From Leptodontidium sp. MPI-SDFR-AT-0119 (Eukaryota > Ascomycota > Leotiomycetes > Helotiales > Leptodontidiaceae): a DNA stretch of 64,000 nucleotides. Made by a program: the position numbers and the translations under genes. Shown here one piece after another: positions 1 through 13,009 of the stretch (the stretch's first letter is position 1; every line of letters starts with the position of its first letter). The stretch spans positions 62,001 to 126,000 of the forward strand of contig JAHLEZ010000046.1 of the NCBI GenBank assembly GCA_020726505.1, read 5' to 3'. A model generated the notes under the pieces. That model ran no database searches. It was not told where the DNA came from and worked only from the letters and a program-made list of their open reading frames with translations.

Positions 1-3000
1 AGTCTTAGTATTATCCACGAAGCTAACGATACTAACTACATTTACATTAGTCTATAGTAGGAGGGAAAAAAGTCATACCCCGTCTAGTTTCCCTCGAACG
101 AAAGGTCTAAAAGACATTATATCTTAACGCGAGTCTTAAACACCTCGTACGACCTTAACCCTAAGAGACGAGCTAAAGTAGTTAAAAAACTCCTTAAGGC
201 AAGAAAAGAAGTTGCGCTTATTAGGGAAAAGGGAGATAAGGGGGCACAATCTCCAACCGTTCCTGCTATAAGTTACATTAAACTCATCGAAGAGCTCACG
301 GGAGACCTTAACTCGGATATTATTAGTTAATAGGACTGCATCGAATACTAATTAGCATAAATCCAAAATTTGCTGGCGTATAACACTAATAATACTAATT
401 TTAAAGCTATAGTAGCTCTAGTCGAGACTAAGTAGCAAAAGGGAGCACTTAGATAAGAGCCGTATAAGACTTCAGACAAGCTCTAAGAGAAGATTAAGTC
501 TTAATCTACTTATAGTAAATTAAAGGCACCCCGCGATATTAAAAAACTAGTCAAGTTTACTAATACTATAAACGTCGATAGCCTAGTAGAGACTAAAATA
601 ACACCGCAATAGATTCTAGCCCGCAATAAGTCCAAAGTCTTTAACTTAAACACGAAAACGATATTTACCACGATATTAAAAATATCTTCTAAAATATTAC
701 TTATTAATAGCACAACAAGAAAAAGAGCTTCGAAGTCTAAGGCACTAGTAACATTATCGGTTATCCCTAGACTTGTATCCCGTATAGCGTCATCTTAAAG
801 TCCTCGCGTGTAAGAGGCGTTGACTCGAAATAGTTATAAGCTTAATAATATCTTAGATAAATTACTCGTATAAAAGGAGCTTCTTAGAAACCTCACGCTA
901 AGAGAAATTATAGTCCTTATAGACCCGCCTAGAGTATCTCGTTTCTTTACTAGAACGATTGACCGACATATATAAAAGGAATTAATCGTTAATATTAGTA
1001 CCTTAGAGTTTGAAAAACTAAAGTTAATAACTAAGGAAGATATTATTATATATTAAAAACCACTTCACGGCACTTTATATACTCTTCTAAACCTTTATGC
1101 CACTAATGTTTTTATAACTACGAATTATAAACGACGACTTAAGGAAATTAAACGAGAAGGCCTTAAGCTAAAGTATAAGTATTAAGAAAAGCGCATTATA
1201 ACCTATAACTTTATCCCAAGAAATCTACTAGCGGTAAAGTTCAAAACACAATAAAAACGCTAGCGACTTTAATTATTCGCACAACAAGAAGCTCTTATTA
1301 ATAATTTAGTACTATGACTTATAATTAGCGCTATCCCGGCCTTTAGTCTAATCCTTATAATGTTACTTAGAATTATAATATTACTTAGTAAGTACATCTT
1401 TAGGAACCTTTCGACGAAACGCACTCGCGCTTAAGAACTATTATATACTAAAGTAGCCTTACTAAGGACAACAACTAAGACAAGAAACTCATACTTCTCG
1501 CTAGTACTAAAGGTTGTTATTATTATACCTAGCCAAACTAAGGTCATTAATATCAAAGTTACCCTTAACACAAGAGTTAAAGTTAGTTATATAACACTTA
1601 AAGTAGCTACTCTCCTAAAGCTCCTTATTACTAAAAGTTAAACTATAGCTCTAAAAACAATCACTAGAGTCAAGTCTTGATTTATTAGTTTTACTAATAA
1701 TATTACGGTTATTATAAGTAACTACGTTATTAACAATAGATTCTATATTATAAACGCCTCTAACATAAAGGTTATTTTAAGCTTTCTATTCTTCCGCAAA
1801 GTTAAAGTATTATTCTGCTATCTTAGAGACTATAATAAAGGCATTATATTAGCTTAGTTTTAGGATTAGCGATCAAGAGACGTCACTACGGTTAAAACTA
1901 ATAATACTACAAAGAATACTAAAGACGCTAAAGCTCTTTAAAAAGAAAACGGGATAAGTATGATCTTTTTAGAATAAACGGACTCTAAAGATAGTTATAA
2001 AGAAGAAGACTTCTCGGGAAAAAAGTAACTAACTATATATTAAGCGCTACTATCGGTGCCTTAGAATACTTAATTAACCCCTTATAATATAACCCTTAAC
2101 TATTAAAGCTTAAGGGCAAGCTTTATAAAGGGGAGAACGAAGCGGTACTAAGTAATAATAATAAAGGCGATACTATTCTTATTAAGTACTTAAAAAGAGA
2201 ATTTTACGTCCCGAAATCAGTACTTAATAATTTTCAGTAAGAGGTAATCTCAAATATATTCCTGGAAGAGAAGTCAATTACGAAACTATTCTTTCTTAAA
2301 GCTTTTAGAGCTAGTTCTTTAACTAAAGTTACGCCTACCTTCGAATAAATAAAGAACTATAATAATCTCCTGATCAAGAACCCCTTTTAAAGTACTTAAA
2401 ATACTACTACTTAAATTAACACTATATATAAATCGAAAGCTAAGAAAGTCCAGCCAGTTAATAAAGCCGACCTTATAGGCGACCCCCTAGGAGGGAAAGA
2501 TAATTAATATAAGAAATTAAAAGACAAAAGGACTAAGTAAGAATAATTAAAGAAATATTAAGATTTATTACTATTACACTTTACTAATATACCCCGCAAC
2601 TCCCGACTTACGCCGGAGAAACTAGCCAAACTTAACGTCGGGAAGCTATTACAACCTAAAGAAAAAGCTCTCTTTAATAAAATAATAATTAATAGAAAAG
2701 AAGCTATAGCGTTCGATTAGCTTAAATATAATAAATTCTATAAAGATATTTCTCCTCTAGTCGTTATTAAGATTATTAAGTATAAAGCTTAGTAAGCCCC
2801 TAACTTTCCGTTGCCACGAGCTTTAGTCCCGGAAGTCACGAAGATAATGTAAAAGCGTCTTAATAAGGGTGTTCTTAAGCTTTCTAAAGGCCTATACTAA
2901 AATACTTAGTTTTTAATAAAAAAAAAAGAAATCTAAAAAATATAAACTCATTAACTTAGCTATTATATTAAATACTATTATATAAAGGGATATTAATCTT

Positions 3001-6000
3001 CTACCTTTAGTAGATAAGTTCTTTGAAGAATTCGCTAGTTGCCACGTCGTTAGCCTCGTTAACTTATACTCCGGTTATAATTAACAAACTCTCTATAAGT
3101 CTAGTTAAGATATGACTACCTTTTATATTCTAAACGTAAGCTTAATTAAGAATATAACTCTCCCCTAAGGTGCTATAAACTCTATTACTTAGTTTATTAA
3201 AACGATCACTTGTATACTAAAGCCACTAATTCCTAACGTATTTATGCCATTCTTAGATAATATAAGAGTTAAGGGATTATACATAAACTATAACTAAGAA
3301 GAAGTTTGTCCCGGAATCTGAAGATTTATTTTAAAGTATATTTAAAACCTCGACAAGACACTAGAACGCTTAAAAAGAGTAAGTGCTATTATCGGCCCGA
3401 AGTCTTAGTTTTATTTAAATAATATAAACATTATAAGATACGCTTATAACTCTAAGGAAAGAGAATCTTCGGCGAGATACTTAATTAAGATTAAGAACTA
3501 GAACTTACTAAGTAACTTAATAAAAGTCAAAGCATTCTTAGGCCTTATTATTTACTTCCGAATTTAAATTAAAAACTTCCGATTAATTATTAAGCTATTA
3601 TACGTATTATTTAGAAAAGGAGTCAAGTTCTTCTAAGACCTAGAGATTCACAATAAAGTAATATAAACTCTCAAAAATACGTTATACTCGTTTTTAATTC
3701 TATATTAGATTAATTATAACAAGGGTATTAAAGAGATAATTGTTAGTGTCGACTCAAGTAATATAAGTTAGGGAGGTTTCCTCGGCTAAAGAGACTCTTT
3801 AACAAATAAAATACGACCTGCGAGGTACGAGAGTAGTTTTTAAAGTAAGACTAAAGCTAAGTATAATACTACTAAGTGAGAATATAAAGGTATACTTTAT
3901 ATTTTAAAGAAGCTTAAGATTTAACTCGTTAACGTACACTTTGTTATTAAAACAAACGCTAACACCCTAATTGCCTAGCTAAATAAAGCCGCCCACGATC
4001 ATCTTAGCGCCTTACTTACTAAATAACTTACTTAAATACGCCTATTTGATTTCGAAGTTCGGCACGTTAAAGGCTTAACACACGTTATTGCCGATTAGCT
4101 CTCTAAGAGGCTAAGGTATATTAACGACACACCGGAAGAGAGTAATACAGACAAGAATTAAATACTTTCTAAGTTAAGAGTCTATAAGATCTGCCTTATA
4201 GAAGTATCTAACGCCGAAGAACTTACTAATTTAGAACCTAAAGAAGTAATAATAAACCCTAAATTACGCAAACGAAACGACATCTTGCTAAATATAAAAG
4301 CAAAAGTGTAACACTTAAGAAACGAAAGGGAACTTAGCTTCTCTAATAATTTAAGTTTTATTAAAGGAAAACTACTTATCTTAGCCAATAAGTACGGCGA
4401 AGGGTACTAGTAAATTGCCTAATACTTAACGACACTTAAGATTCCCAAGAATATAACTAAAAAGCAATTTCGAGTCTTTAAATGAGAAGCTTTAAACTAT
4501 AGTATGTATAATCGCCGGATTTAGAGGCTCCTTATAAAAGGTTCTATTGTCAAGCTTATTATTAATACTAATAAGGAGAAGAAAATTATACTTTAAAGTT
4601 ACTATAATAATTCTAATTATAAAGAAAGAGAAAGTACTTACTATTATATCACTATACAGTACTTTTAAAAGGGATTATTTATTAATTATATAAAATACGT
4701 CTGAATATACAAGAATTATCAACTCTAATCAGCGAAGCGTCTTAAGGAGCCTCTTTACCTTACAGTATTAAATGAACTTATAAAAAAGTAAGCATTAAAT
4801 ATTACTTATATACCACCACACAAGGGAAAAAGCTACCTTATTATTACAAGAGACGACATGAGTAAATAGGCTGAAGCTAAAGCTCTCCTTACTAAAGAGG
4901 CCAAACACATCGTTACTTTCATTTAGGAAGATATTATTTACCGTTATAAGTTGTTTTGGAGACTTATTATAAATAAAAGAACTAAGAATATAAAGGAAGT
5001 ACTAAAACTACTCAACAAAATAGAAGTCGAGCGAATCAAGATCTTAATATATAACGCTAAAGCTAACGGAATGATCGAACGAGGCCATGAACTTATTAAG
5101 AACGCTTTATTAAAAATAGAAGAACGTTAGACTAATAACCTTTCCGTAGTATTATTTGTTAACAGAACTACTGTACATAATTTAACTAATTACATACTAT
5201 TTTATATAATATACGGCAGGGAAGCGATCTTACTTATCGAGACAAGAAACCCAATATAAAGAACGTTATTTACTAAGGAGGTTCGTGACTAATTAAAGTT
5301 ACTATAGCTTAGGGCTACACAATTTTAAATAAGACAAGAACACATTAATAAGGCTATCTTTAAGAAGACTCGGCGTCGTTAAGAAAGTAAAGAAGCCTTT
5401 AATCTTAAACACGATATATAAAAGAGACTATTTAAAAAGAAAGACTTAGTCCTTCGCTGGGACTTAATATAAGAGAATAATATGTCCTCAAACCAAGCAC
5501 TCGACTTCAGGTGGCTAAGTCCTTACAAGATCGCTAAAACTTACACTAATAAAGGCTATTACAAACTTAAGAAACTCGGCGATAATAGCCCCTAACTATA
5601 ATAAACCTTCGCCGGCAATAAGCTCAAGCTCTTCTATAAGAGGAACAACTTTATTTATAATAATAATAATAAAGTGGGAGAGGCCTTTAACGAAGACGAC
5701 AACTTAACCTCTCTAAATCTTAAACTAAATATTAATTTGTAACACCTTAACGACCCTAAATTCTTAAAAAACCTTACGACTCCGACGATATAGCGTATTA
5801 GGGACGATGGGATAGTAATTAAAGTCCCTAAATTATTAACATAGTAGCGCAATAAGTACTAAGTAGTATTTGACTTAGAATAAACATATATATTCCACAC
5901 GCTAACGTCGCCGATAATATTTCTTTAACTAAATAAACTTAGCCTTAATAACTGTCACTCACTTCCACGAGTAACTATCGCGACACGAAACTTGAAGCTA

Positions 6001-6055
6001 ATACGTCGGTATTGAGGCTTTGGTATTAAGGAGCTAATACAAGGACGCACCCCCA

Positions 6056-6074
6056 GTCTTTAAAAGGGGGGACG
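6056..6074 (+). repeat. Polypurine-tract-like motif 1 of Gypsy copy 1
   Basis: A 19-base word with a run of G after GTCTTTAAAA, ending in GACG. It recurs almost exactly at 9,201-9,219, just before the 3' LTR, and at both equivalent places of copy 2 (25,237-25,255 and 28,497-28,515). It lies just after pol, so each element has two polypurine-like tracts about 3.1-3.3 kb apart. Confidence 0.6.
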
Positions 6075-9000
6075 ACATATTACCGCATATCAAAATCATC
6101 AAAATAATCGCTAAACCGACTTTGTATTACCAAAAACTACGATTTAGGACACCTTAGTACCACAATAAGTACGAAGAAAAGCTTATGTAGCCCTGAGTAA
6201 GTCAAAGAAAACATTAGCCCCGCGCTACAAGAACACTTATCTCTTAGAGTAAAACTTAATAAGAAACCAGCGCCCTTATAAACTACTTGCCGCATGCGAA
6301 CACACGATAAGTTTAAAACGAGACTACTATTATTAAGCTAATAATATTCTAAGCGGCAAAAAGTAACTTCGTTTAAATAAGCCAGTTATTAAGCTCAATT
6401 CGCAAGACTAGATTCCAAAACGGCAAGTTAAACCTATAGCCTAAGCTAGAAATTCGAGTCTAACGTGCTAAACACCCCGAAGAATATAAACACAATATAC
6501 CCAAGCGCTAACTCTCGGTAATTAATAAAAAGAGAGGAAATAATAAAGTAAGTCTATTATTCCTAGGGACAAAGCTAATACCCACAGAGCTATTAACCCT
6601 AATATAGCGCACAGCGATCTATAAAGGACAACACTAAGAGTACTATCGACAAACTAGCCTTAAACCGGTAAGTAAATCACACGATTTATATAAGGTAGGC
6701 AGAAGTTTAGGAAATCTCTTAGTAAAGAGTCAATAATACGCTCGGAATTAAAGCCGTGCTTTTTAAAACCTTAAGTTAATAACCACAATATAGCCAACGT
6801 TAACCCTACCCTACGTGCTAAAGATCTAAGTATACTATCGGCCGACGACTCTTAACTAGTGAACCTTTCAGGAATCGAGTGTTAGTCGACTACCCCTAAT
6901 TAGCTTTATTTAAAGTCTCTCGCCTATTAAGTTAGGGCCCCTTTTGTATATACGTCAATACCTCTTAGTCCCTTCTTGTCGGAAAGTTTAAAAGAATAAA
7001 GACTTTTCTTGCCGTTTATTAGTATTAATAGACAAGAGGTAATATACTTCGTACTTAAAGTGTTAGCAAGAGACTGCAAGTTATAAACAACTTTTAAATA
7101 TAATATAATAATTTTGCGATTATAATAAACTTATAAGTAAAAGTGCCGCTATTTTAGGCTCGCATTAATATTACTAAAGTAATAAAGACTTTATACCCTC
7201 AACCTCTAGCCAGGTTTAGTAATGAGTATTAGTAACTAATTAAGGCTAAGGAAGCGACCTTAGGTGTTCTTATAAATATTTCGTTACTACTTATTATATT
7301 ATTTTAAGAGGTGTCGTTAAGTAGAACGGACAGGGATAAAGCTAATAACTCACAAAGTAACTAGTTAAAAGTTAAGTCTAGCTTCGACCTCGAGATTAAT
7401 AACAAGTTCTTTAACTCTTATTAAAGAACTAAAATAATTAAGAAACCTTAACTAAGACTAAACCACTATTCTAAGAAGATCTCTAGCCAATAAGACCTTA
7501 TAATATGCCATCTTATGCTTAGCTACTACTAATTTAATAATACTTAAGTTAACTAAACTCTTTTGCCCCTAAAAAGCTCAATTATTTTAAAGACCCTTTA
7601 TTAGCTTTAACAATAAGAGGTAACTTACTTATTAAGGAGAGAAGGGGCCATTTCTATTATACTAAGAACTAAGAACCTATTGTAGCCTCTTAACCTTACT
7701 TAACGTATTACGACCGTTAGTTTTCCCACTCCTCCCGGCTTTCTGCTATAAACCTTCGAAGTTAGCGGATCTAGCCTCCACCTTATTTAACTAATTAATT
7801 AATAAGAGACTAGCGGAATAATGTCACTTATCTTTAGTAGTATAACTTACGTAAGTATAATAAGAGCGTATTTATAAAGAGACTCGAAAGTTACTTAGTA
7901 ACTTATTATTAAGGGAAAATCAATACGGCGCGATACGCACGTTCTTAGCCTAAGGGGTGGAGTTTAATGCGGGTAGTCGCACGAGGTAGCCTTAATTCCT
8001 ATTAGTTTACGAACTTAAAGAAGATAAATAGTATCGTTTCCTTAACTTATAAAAAGAATATAAGTACTAGCGCTACAAAGAGGTTAGATAGTTTAATACT
8101 TAGTTAAATAACGTCAAAGTAAAGTTTTAGAGTTTACTTTAATTACTTCTTAAAACACAAGTTAAGGACTAAAGATAATAATCACATTGTGATTAATATA
8201 AGAAAGGTATTAATATAATTTATAAATAGCTAGTTAAGTACAAGAGAAGAGATAAGAGTATAACTCACGAAGTTAAGACGCGTTAAGACCTTTATAATAT
8301 TAACCTTTAGTATTAAAGTTAAGAGCGTTTAGGCTAAGATAAAGCGAACTGATTTTAATAGTATCTCTAAGGTAGCTAACAACGAAGGACTCTTCTTAAA
8401 GGTCTACGACAAGTTAGTAAAGCTTAGATAGTATTATAAAAGGTTAACTTACCGCGTTGAGGCGACTTGACTTTATATTAAAGTTATTATTTAGAGATTG
8501 AGGTACGGAATGTTAAGGAGAGACTACGTATAGGTTAACGCAGGTGTTGTATTGAAGTTATTACTCGATAAAAAGAAAAGTAAGGAAAAGCTCTTTACTA
8601 CGTTACTTCTACGACTAGGTAATAGTAAAGTTGAAGGTGTTAAGCTCTAATAGCGCGTTGAAGTTAATAATAAAGGCCAAAGTTGTTGTCCTAAAGGTAC
8701 TGAATATAAAGAAGTTAATAATAAAGAAACTTTTAAAAGTATTAAAATCATAATAGCTAAAGTCATTATTAAACGGAAGAAGATCTTGCCTTAGTAATAT
8801 AAAGAAAAGTAATAATAAAGTCGATCTTAACATAAGCTTAACGAGGAAGTTTACTTTTTTTAAAGGTGTTATAATAAGAGAAGGTATAAAAGGTATTATT
8901 TAATTAATAGAAAAAAGGAGAAAAGAGATTAAGACACATTAAGGTACTTTATAAAGAGAATAATATTAAGGAGAGATTGTTATATTTAGAAAGTTAAAGT

Positions 9001-9200
9001 TGAAAGGTTAGTAAGGGAAAGCTAGCCTTATATAAGGGGGCAAGAAGATACTAAACGAAACAATTGTTTACTTTAAAGGTGACAGGTTAACTATTACGGG
9101 ACTTTATATATATTAGTTACATAATATCCTACTAACGATTTGAGACGCTCTAATTAGTTATTTACTTCTTTTTAGTATATATTACTTAAGGACGAGCAGA
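6075..9200 (+). other. Extra 3' region of Gypsy copy 1, content unknown
   Basis: About 3.1 kb between the two polypurine-like motifs. It is strongly AT-rich and RIP-damaged, with no open frame of useful length and no domain I can recognise in either strand. It is present in copy 2 (25,256-28,496) with some length differences, so it belongs to the element rather than being a private insertion. It may once have held an additional ORF 3' of pol, but nothing visible proves this. Confidence 0.45.
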
Positions 9201-9219
9201 GTCTTTAAAGGGGGGGACG
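9201..9219 (+). repeat. Polypurine tract before the 3' LTR of Gypsy copy 1
   Basis: GTCTTTAAA followed by seven G and ACG. It sits three bases before the inferred LTR start, the usual place of the plus-strand primer of an LTR retrotransposon. Confidence 0.6.
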
Positions 9220-9221
9220 TA

Positions 9222-9501
9222 TATAGCGGGGACAGTCGCTAATTTCTTTTGTCACATAACTAGGCTGGTCCTTCGTATATATAAGGAGCCAACACTTGAC
9301 TACAAAACGTTAAGAACGTAACACTAGATATATTCTATTTATTAGAACCTTTTTCCTCCCCTTCTTTACTAATTCGTATTCTCTAAATATGTGATATCTT
9401 TAGATTTAATTAATCTGTTATTTATAGAGCCTAGAATCTCCTCCGGTGGCTCGCTACATACTACCCTCTTGTTGTGTGGATTGGGATTCGTCCCTCCCAC
9501 A
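9222..9501 (+). repeat. 3' LTR of Gypsy copy 1 (280 bp)
   Basis: The matching LTR of copy 2 (28,518-28,797) is also 280 bp, begins TGTAGTGGGGACAG and ends CCTCCCACA, giving TG...CA ends. Here the first dinucleotide has become TA, a RIP-type change. A TATA-like ATATATAAGG lies about 45 bases in, as expected for the element's promoter. The LTR joins directly to pol sequence at 9,502. Confidence 0.7.
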
Positions 9502-11284
9502 CTACATAAACGAAACGACATCTTATTAGACATAAAAGTAAAAGTGTAATACTTAAGAGATAAAGGGGAACTTAGCTCCTTTAATAGTTCAAGCTCTATC
9601 AAAGGAGAACTACTTATCTTGGCTAATAAGTACGGCGAAGGGTACTAGTAAATTGCTTAATACCTGACGACACTTAAGACTCTTAAGGATATGACTAAAA
9701 AGTAGTTTCGAGTCTTTAAACGGGAAGCTTTAAACTACAGTATATATAGTCGCCGGATTTAGAAGCTCCTTATAAAAGGTTTTACTGTCAAGTTTATTAT
9801 TAATATTAATAAGGAGAAGGAAATTATACTTTAGAGCTACTATAATAATTCTAGTCACAAAAGGAGAAAAAGTACTTACTACCGCATCACTATATAATAC
9901 TTTTAAAAAGGACTATTTACTAATTATATAAAATACGTCCGAATATGCAAGAATTGTCAACTCTGATTAACGAAGCGTCTTAAGGAGCCTCTTTACTTTA
10001 TAATATCAAATAGACTTATGGAAAAGTAGGCATTAGATATTACTTATATGCTACTATATAAGGGAAAAGGCTACCTTGTTATTATAAGAGACAATATGAG
10101 TGGATAGGCTAAAGCTAGAGCTCTCCTTACTAGAGAGGCTAAATATATCGCTGCTTTTATCTAGGAAAATATCATTTACCGTTATAAGTTGTTTTAGAGA
10201 CTTATTATAAATAAAGGAACTAAGAATATAAGGGAAGTGCTAGAACTACTTAACAAAATGGAGGTCGAGCGAATCAAGATCTCGGCATATAACGCTAGAG
10301 CTAATAGAATGATTAAATAAGGCTATAGACTTATTAAGAACGCTTTGTTAAAAATAGAAGGACGTTAGACTAATAACCTTTCTATAGTATTATTTACTAA
10401 TAGAACTACTGTGTATAGTTTAACTAGTTACACACTATTTTATATAATATATAGTAAGGAGGCGATCTTACTTATCGAGATAAGAAACTTAATATAGAGA
10501 ACGTTGTTTACTAAGGAGGTTCGTGACCGATCGAAGTTACTACAGCTTAGGGCTACATAGTTTCAGATAAGACAAGAACATATTAATAAGGCTATCTTTA
10601 GGAAAACTCGGCGTCGTTAAGAAGGTAAGGAAGCCTTTAATCTTAAACACGACATACGGAAGAGACTATTTAAAAAGAAAGACTTAGTCCTTCGCTAGGA
10701 CTTAGTACGAGAGAATAATATATCCTTAAACTGAGCACTCGACTTCAGGTGGCTAAGTCCTTACGAGATCGCTGAAACTTACACTAATAAAGGCTATTAT
10801 AAACTTAAGGAACTTAGCGATGATGGCCCCTAACTACGACAAACCTTTGTCGGCAATAAGCTTAAGCTCTTTTATAAGAGGAACAACTTTATTTATAATA
10901 ATAGTAATAAAGTAGGAGAGGCCTCTAATGAAGACGATAACTTAACCCCTCTAAATCTTGAACTAGATATTGATTTATAACACCTTAACGACCTTAAATT
11001 CTTAGAGAACCCTATAATTCCGACGATATAACGTATTAAGAACAATAAGATAGTAATTAGAGTACCCGAATTGTTAGCACAATAACGTAGTAAGTACTAA
11101 GTAGTGTCTGACTTAGAATAAACATACACGTTTTACACGCTAGCGTCGCTGACAACATTTCTTTAACTAAATAAACCTGGCCCCGATAACTGTTACTCAC
11201 TTCCACGAACAACTATCGCGACACGAAACTTAAAGTTAACACTTTAGTATTAAGGCTTTAGTATTAAGGAGTTAGTACACATTC
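9502..11284 (+). mobile_element. Partial Gypsy copy (pol 3' part), RIP-degraded
   Basis: This is a second copy of the stretch 4,265-6,045 of copy 1. It runs from just before the integrase zinc-binding region, through the integrase core and the pol C-terminus, and stops about 25 bases short of the first polypurine-like motif. Its left end abuts the LTR end at 9,501 with no leader or primer site between. Its right end is the 5' end of LINE copy A. It shows the same transition-type decay as the long copies but with different changed sites, so it was mutated separately. Confidence 0.75.
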
Positions 11285-11419
11285 ACACTTTTTCGGGACT
11301 CTTGACCCCCCTGCCTTTGAACCACACCTGTTTCCATCTTATAAACTACCTCCTAACCAACCGATCTCCTTGCCCTTAGGCCTTGCAGTAGTATATTACC
11401 GCTGTAATAGCCGGGAGCT

Positions 11420-13009
11420 ATGGAGCCCCTATTCGACCCCTTCGACTCCTCAGAGCCCCCTACACTTACGCCAACGCCTAGAGACCTAAGAGAGCTTCCT
11501 ACTAGGCTATCAAGAGTAATAGAATCGACCGAGACTACTCCTAGAGCCCCTAGAGACCTAGGGGGCTCTATTTCCAACTCCCGGGGGCAAAATACCCCTA
11601 TTCGGCTCTTATCGACTAGTGCGGCTCAACTGGCCCCTATAAAGCGCGGACTATCAAACAACCCCACTAATAACCAACACATTAACAAGACGCCAAGAAT
11701 CAATACAGACTTTAAGGGAAAATATCACTAAAACTAAACCTACTTCCAAAGTAGTCAAACCGGTAATACTAGCCAAAAGCTAGTTCTTGAAGCCAGAGAC
11801 CTACTAGTAAGAGCATACTCAGCTACTAAGTCACGGGACGAGCAAGGGAAACTACTTGATTTACTTGAAATATTCAGGGAATACACAGAACATAATAGAA
11901 TCAAGAATACAACTTCTATTCTAGCTTCTCAAGTAGCTAACTTAGAGAGAGCAACAAAGAAAATCGAAACACAAGCTACTAAGTCAACTACTTGGGCCAA
12001 AATAGCCGAGAAAGCTCACTTACAACAACCAACAACAACTCAGGTCAACAGCATAGTAACTAGTAGTACTAGTAATAGCGGTGCTAAGGGGAATAGGGCT
12101 AGGGCTCCGGGTAGCCCTAGGAACCCTACCGATAAGGGCAAAGGTAAGTTTGCTCTTACTAAGAGATGCACCCTCTTACAGGCACGGAATGTCCAAGCAA
12201 ACACCTTCTCTTTTATTACTACGCGCAATTTACTTAATTTTACTTTTAATAAGAAGGGAATATAAGGACTAATTATTTCTTTTATTTCCCTTTCTTTAAG
12301 GGGTAATTTAGTAGTTACTACTACCCCTGATTTTAATGTTAAGTTCTTGATTTTAAACGAGTCAATTATTAAGGGGGTACTTCCTGATTTGATTTTAATT
12401 CAGAGAGGAGAGCCATAGTACAAGGTTACTATTTATAGTATCCCTATTAGGGAGTTTAATATAAAAGAGGGATTAAACTCTAAGCTAGTCGCTGAAGAGA
12501 TTTAAACCTTTAATAAAGGTTTTACTCCCGTAGGAAAATCCTTTTGGACTACTCTTAAAGAAAAACGCGACTCAGGCCTAGTACAAACAAGTACTATTGT
12601 AGTAACTTTCCTAAGCCAAGAGCAAGTAAAAAGAGCTATATTAAATAAGCTTTATATTACGGGTATCTCAGCTAAAGTAGTAAAATACATAATTACTCCT
12701 AGTACTTCTCAATGTACTAGATGCGCTGGTTTTGGGCACTCTGAAAGCCTTTATAAAAGGAATAAGAAGTATATTTTATGCGCAGAAAACCATATAAGCA
12801 GACAATATAGTTATAATACTTGTAAATCAAATACTAAGTGCTTACACTTAAGTATAAGATGCGCAAATTATAATAGTATTACTTATACGGCTGATTTTAA
12901 ACTATGTAAGGTATACTTAGCAATAAAAAATAAAGCAAATAATATTAATAGTACTAATAGGCCTATTATAGTAGACGAACTAATCACAGTTAATAATAAT
13001 TAGTCTTAA
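11420..13009 (+). pseudogene. LINE A ORF1 (gag-like), RIP-inactivated
   Basis: Equivalent of the intact 529-residue ORF1 of copy B. The start ATG is kept, but the frame is closed after about 103 codons at 11,729-11,731, where a glutamine codon (CAA) has become TAA. Many further C-to-T and G-to-A changes follow, including losses of the knuckle cysteines (TGT or TGC to TAT) near 12,750-12,900. A sample at 12,601-12,720 shows seven differences of RIP polarity against B and one of opposite polarity. So B is a close relative rather than the direct parent of this half. Confidence 0.9.

Larger units (their letters stand above)
1..9501 (+). mobile_element. Ty3/Gypsy LTR retrotransposon, copy 1, RIP-degraded, 5' truncated by window edge
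   Basis: This is a long, stop-riddled, AT-rich element colinear with copy 2: base 1 aligns with about 19,183 and base 9,501 with 28,797. The shared words differ almost only by transitions, as RIP would leave. Pol order on the plus strand is gag C-terminus, reverse transcriptase, RNase H and integrase. The RT active-site motif is visible at about 3,250-3,276 as FLDN followed by IRVKG, a damaged FLDD-type box. Further on is a zinc-binding plus DDE integrase region (about 4,600-5,150) containing a DDMS word. Pol appears to end near 5,650-6,000. A further 3.1 kb follows before the 280-bp 3' LTR. No uninterrupted ORF remains, so the copy is dead. Family assignment rests on the domain order and the RT and integrase motifs. 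Confidence 0.85.

Noticed and set aside
11353..11577. Minus-strand open frame in the LINE A 5' region, repeated at 42,213-42,437
   Set aside because: It lies antisense to ORF1 in a GC-rich, low-complexity stretch and encodes Gly/Ser/Val-rich sequence with no motif. It is a shadow of ORF1.
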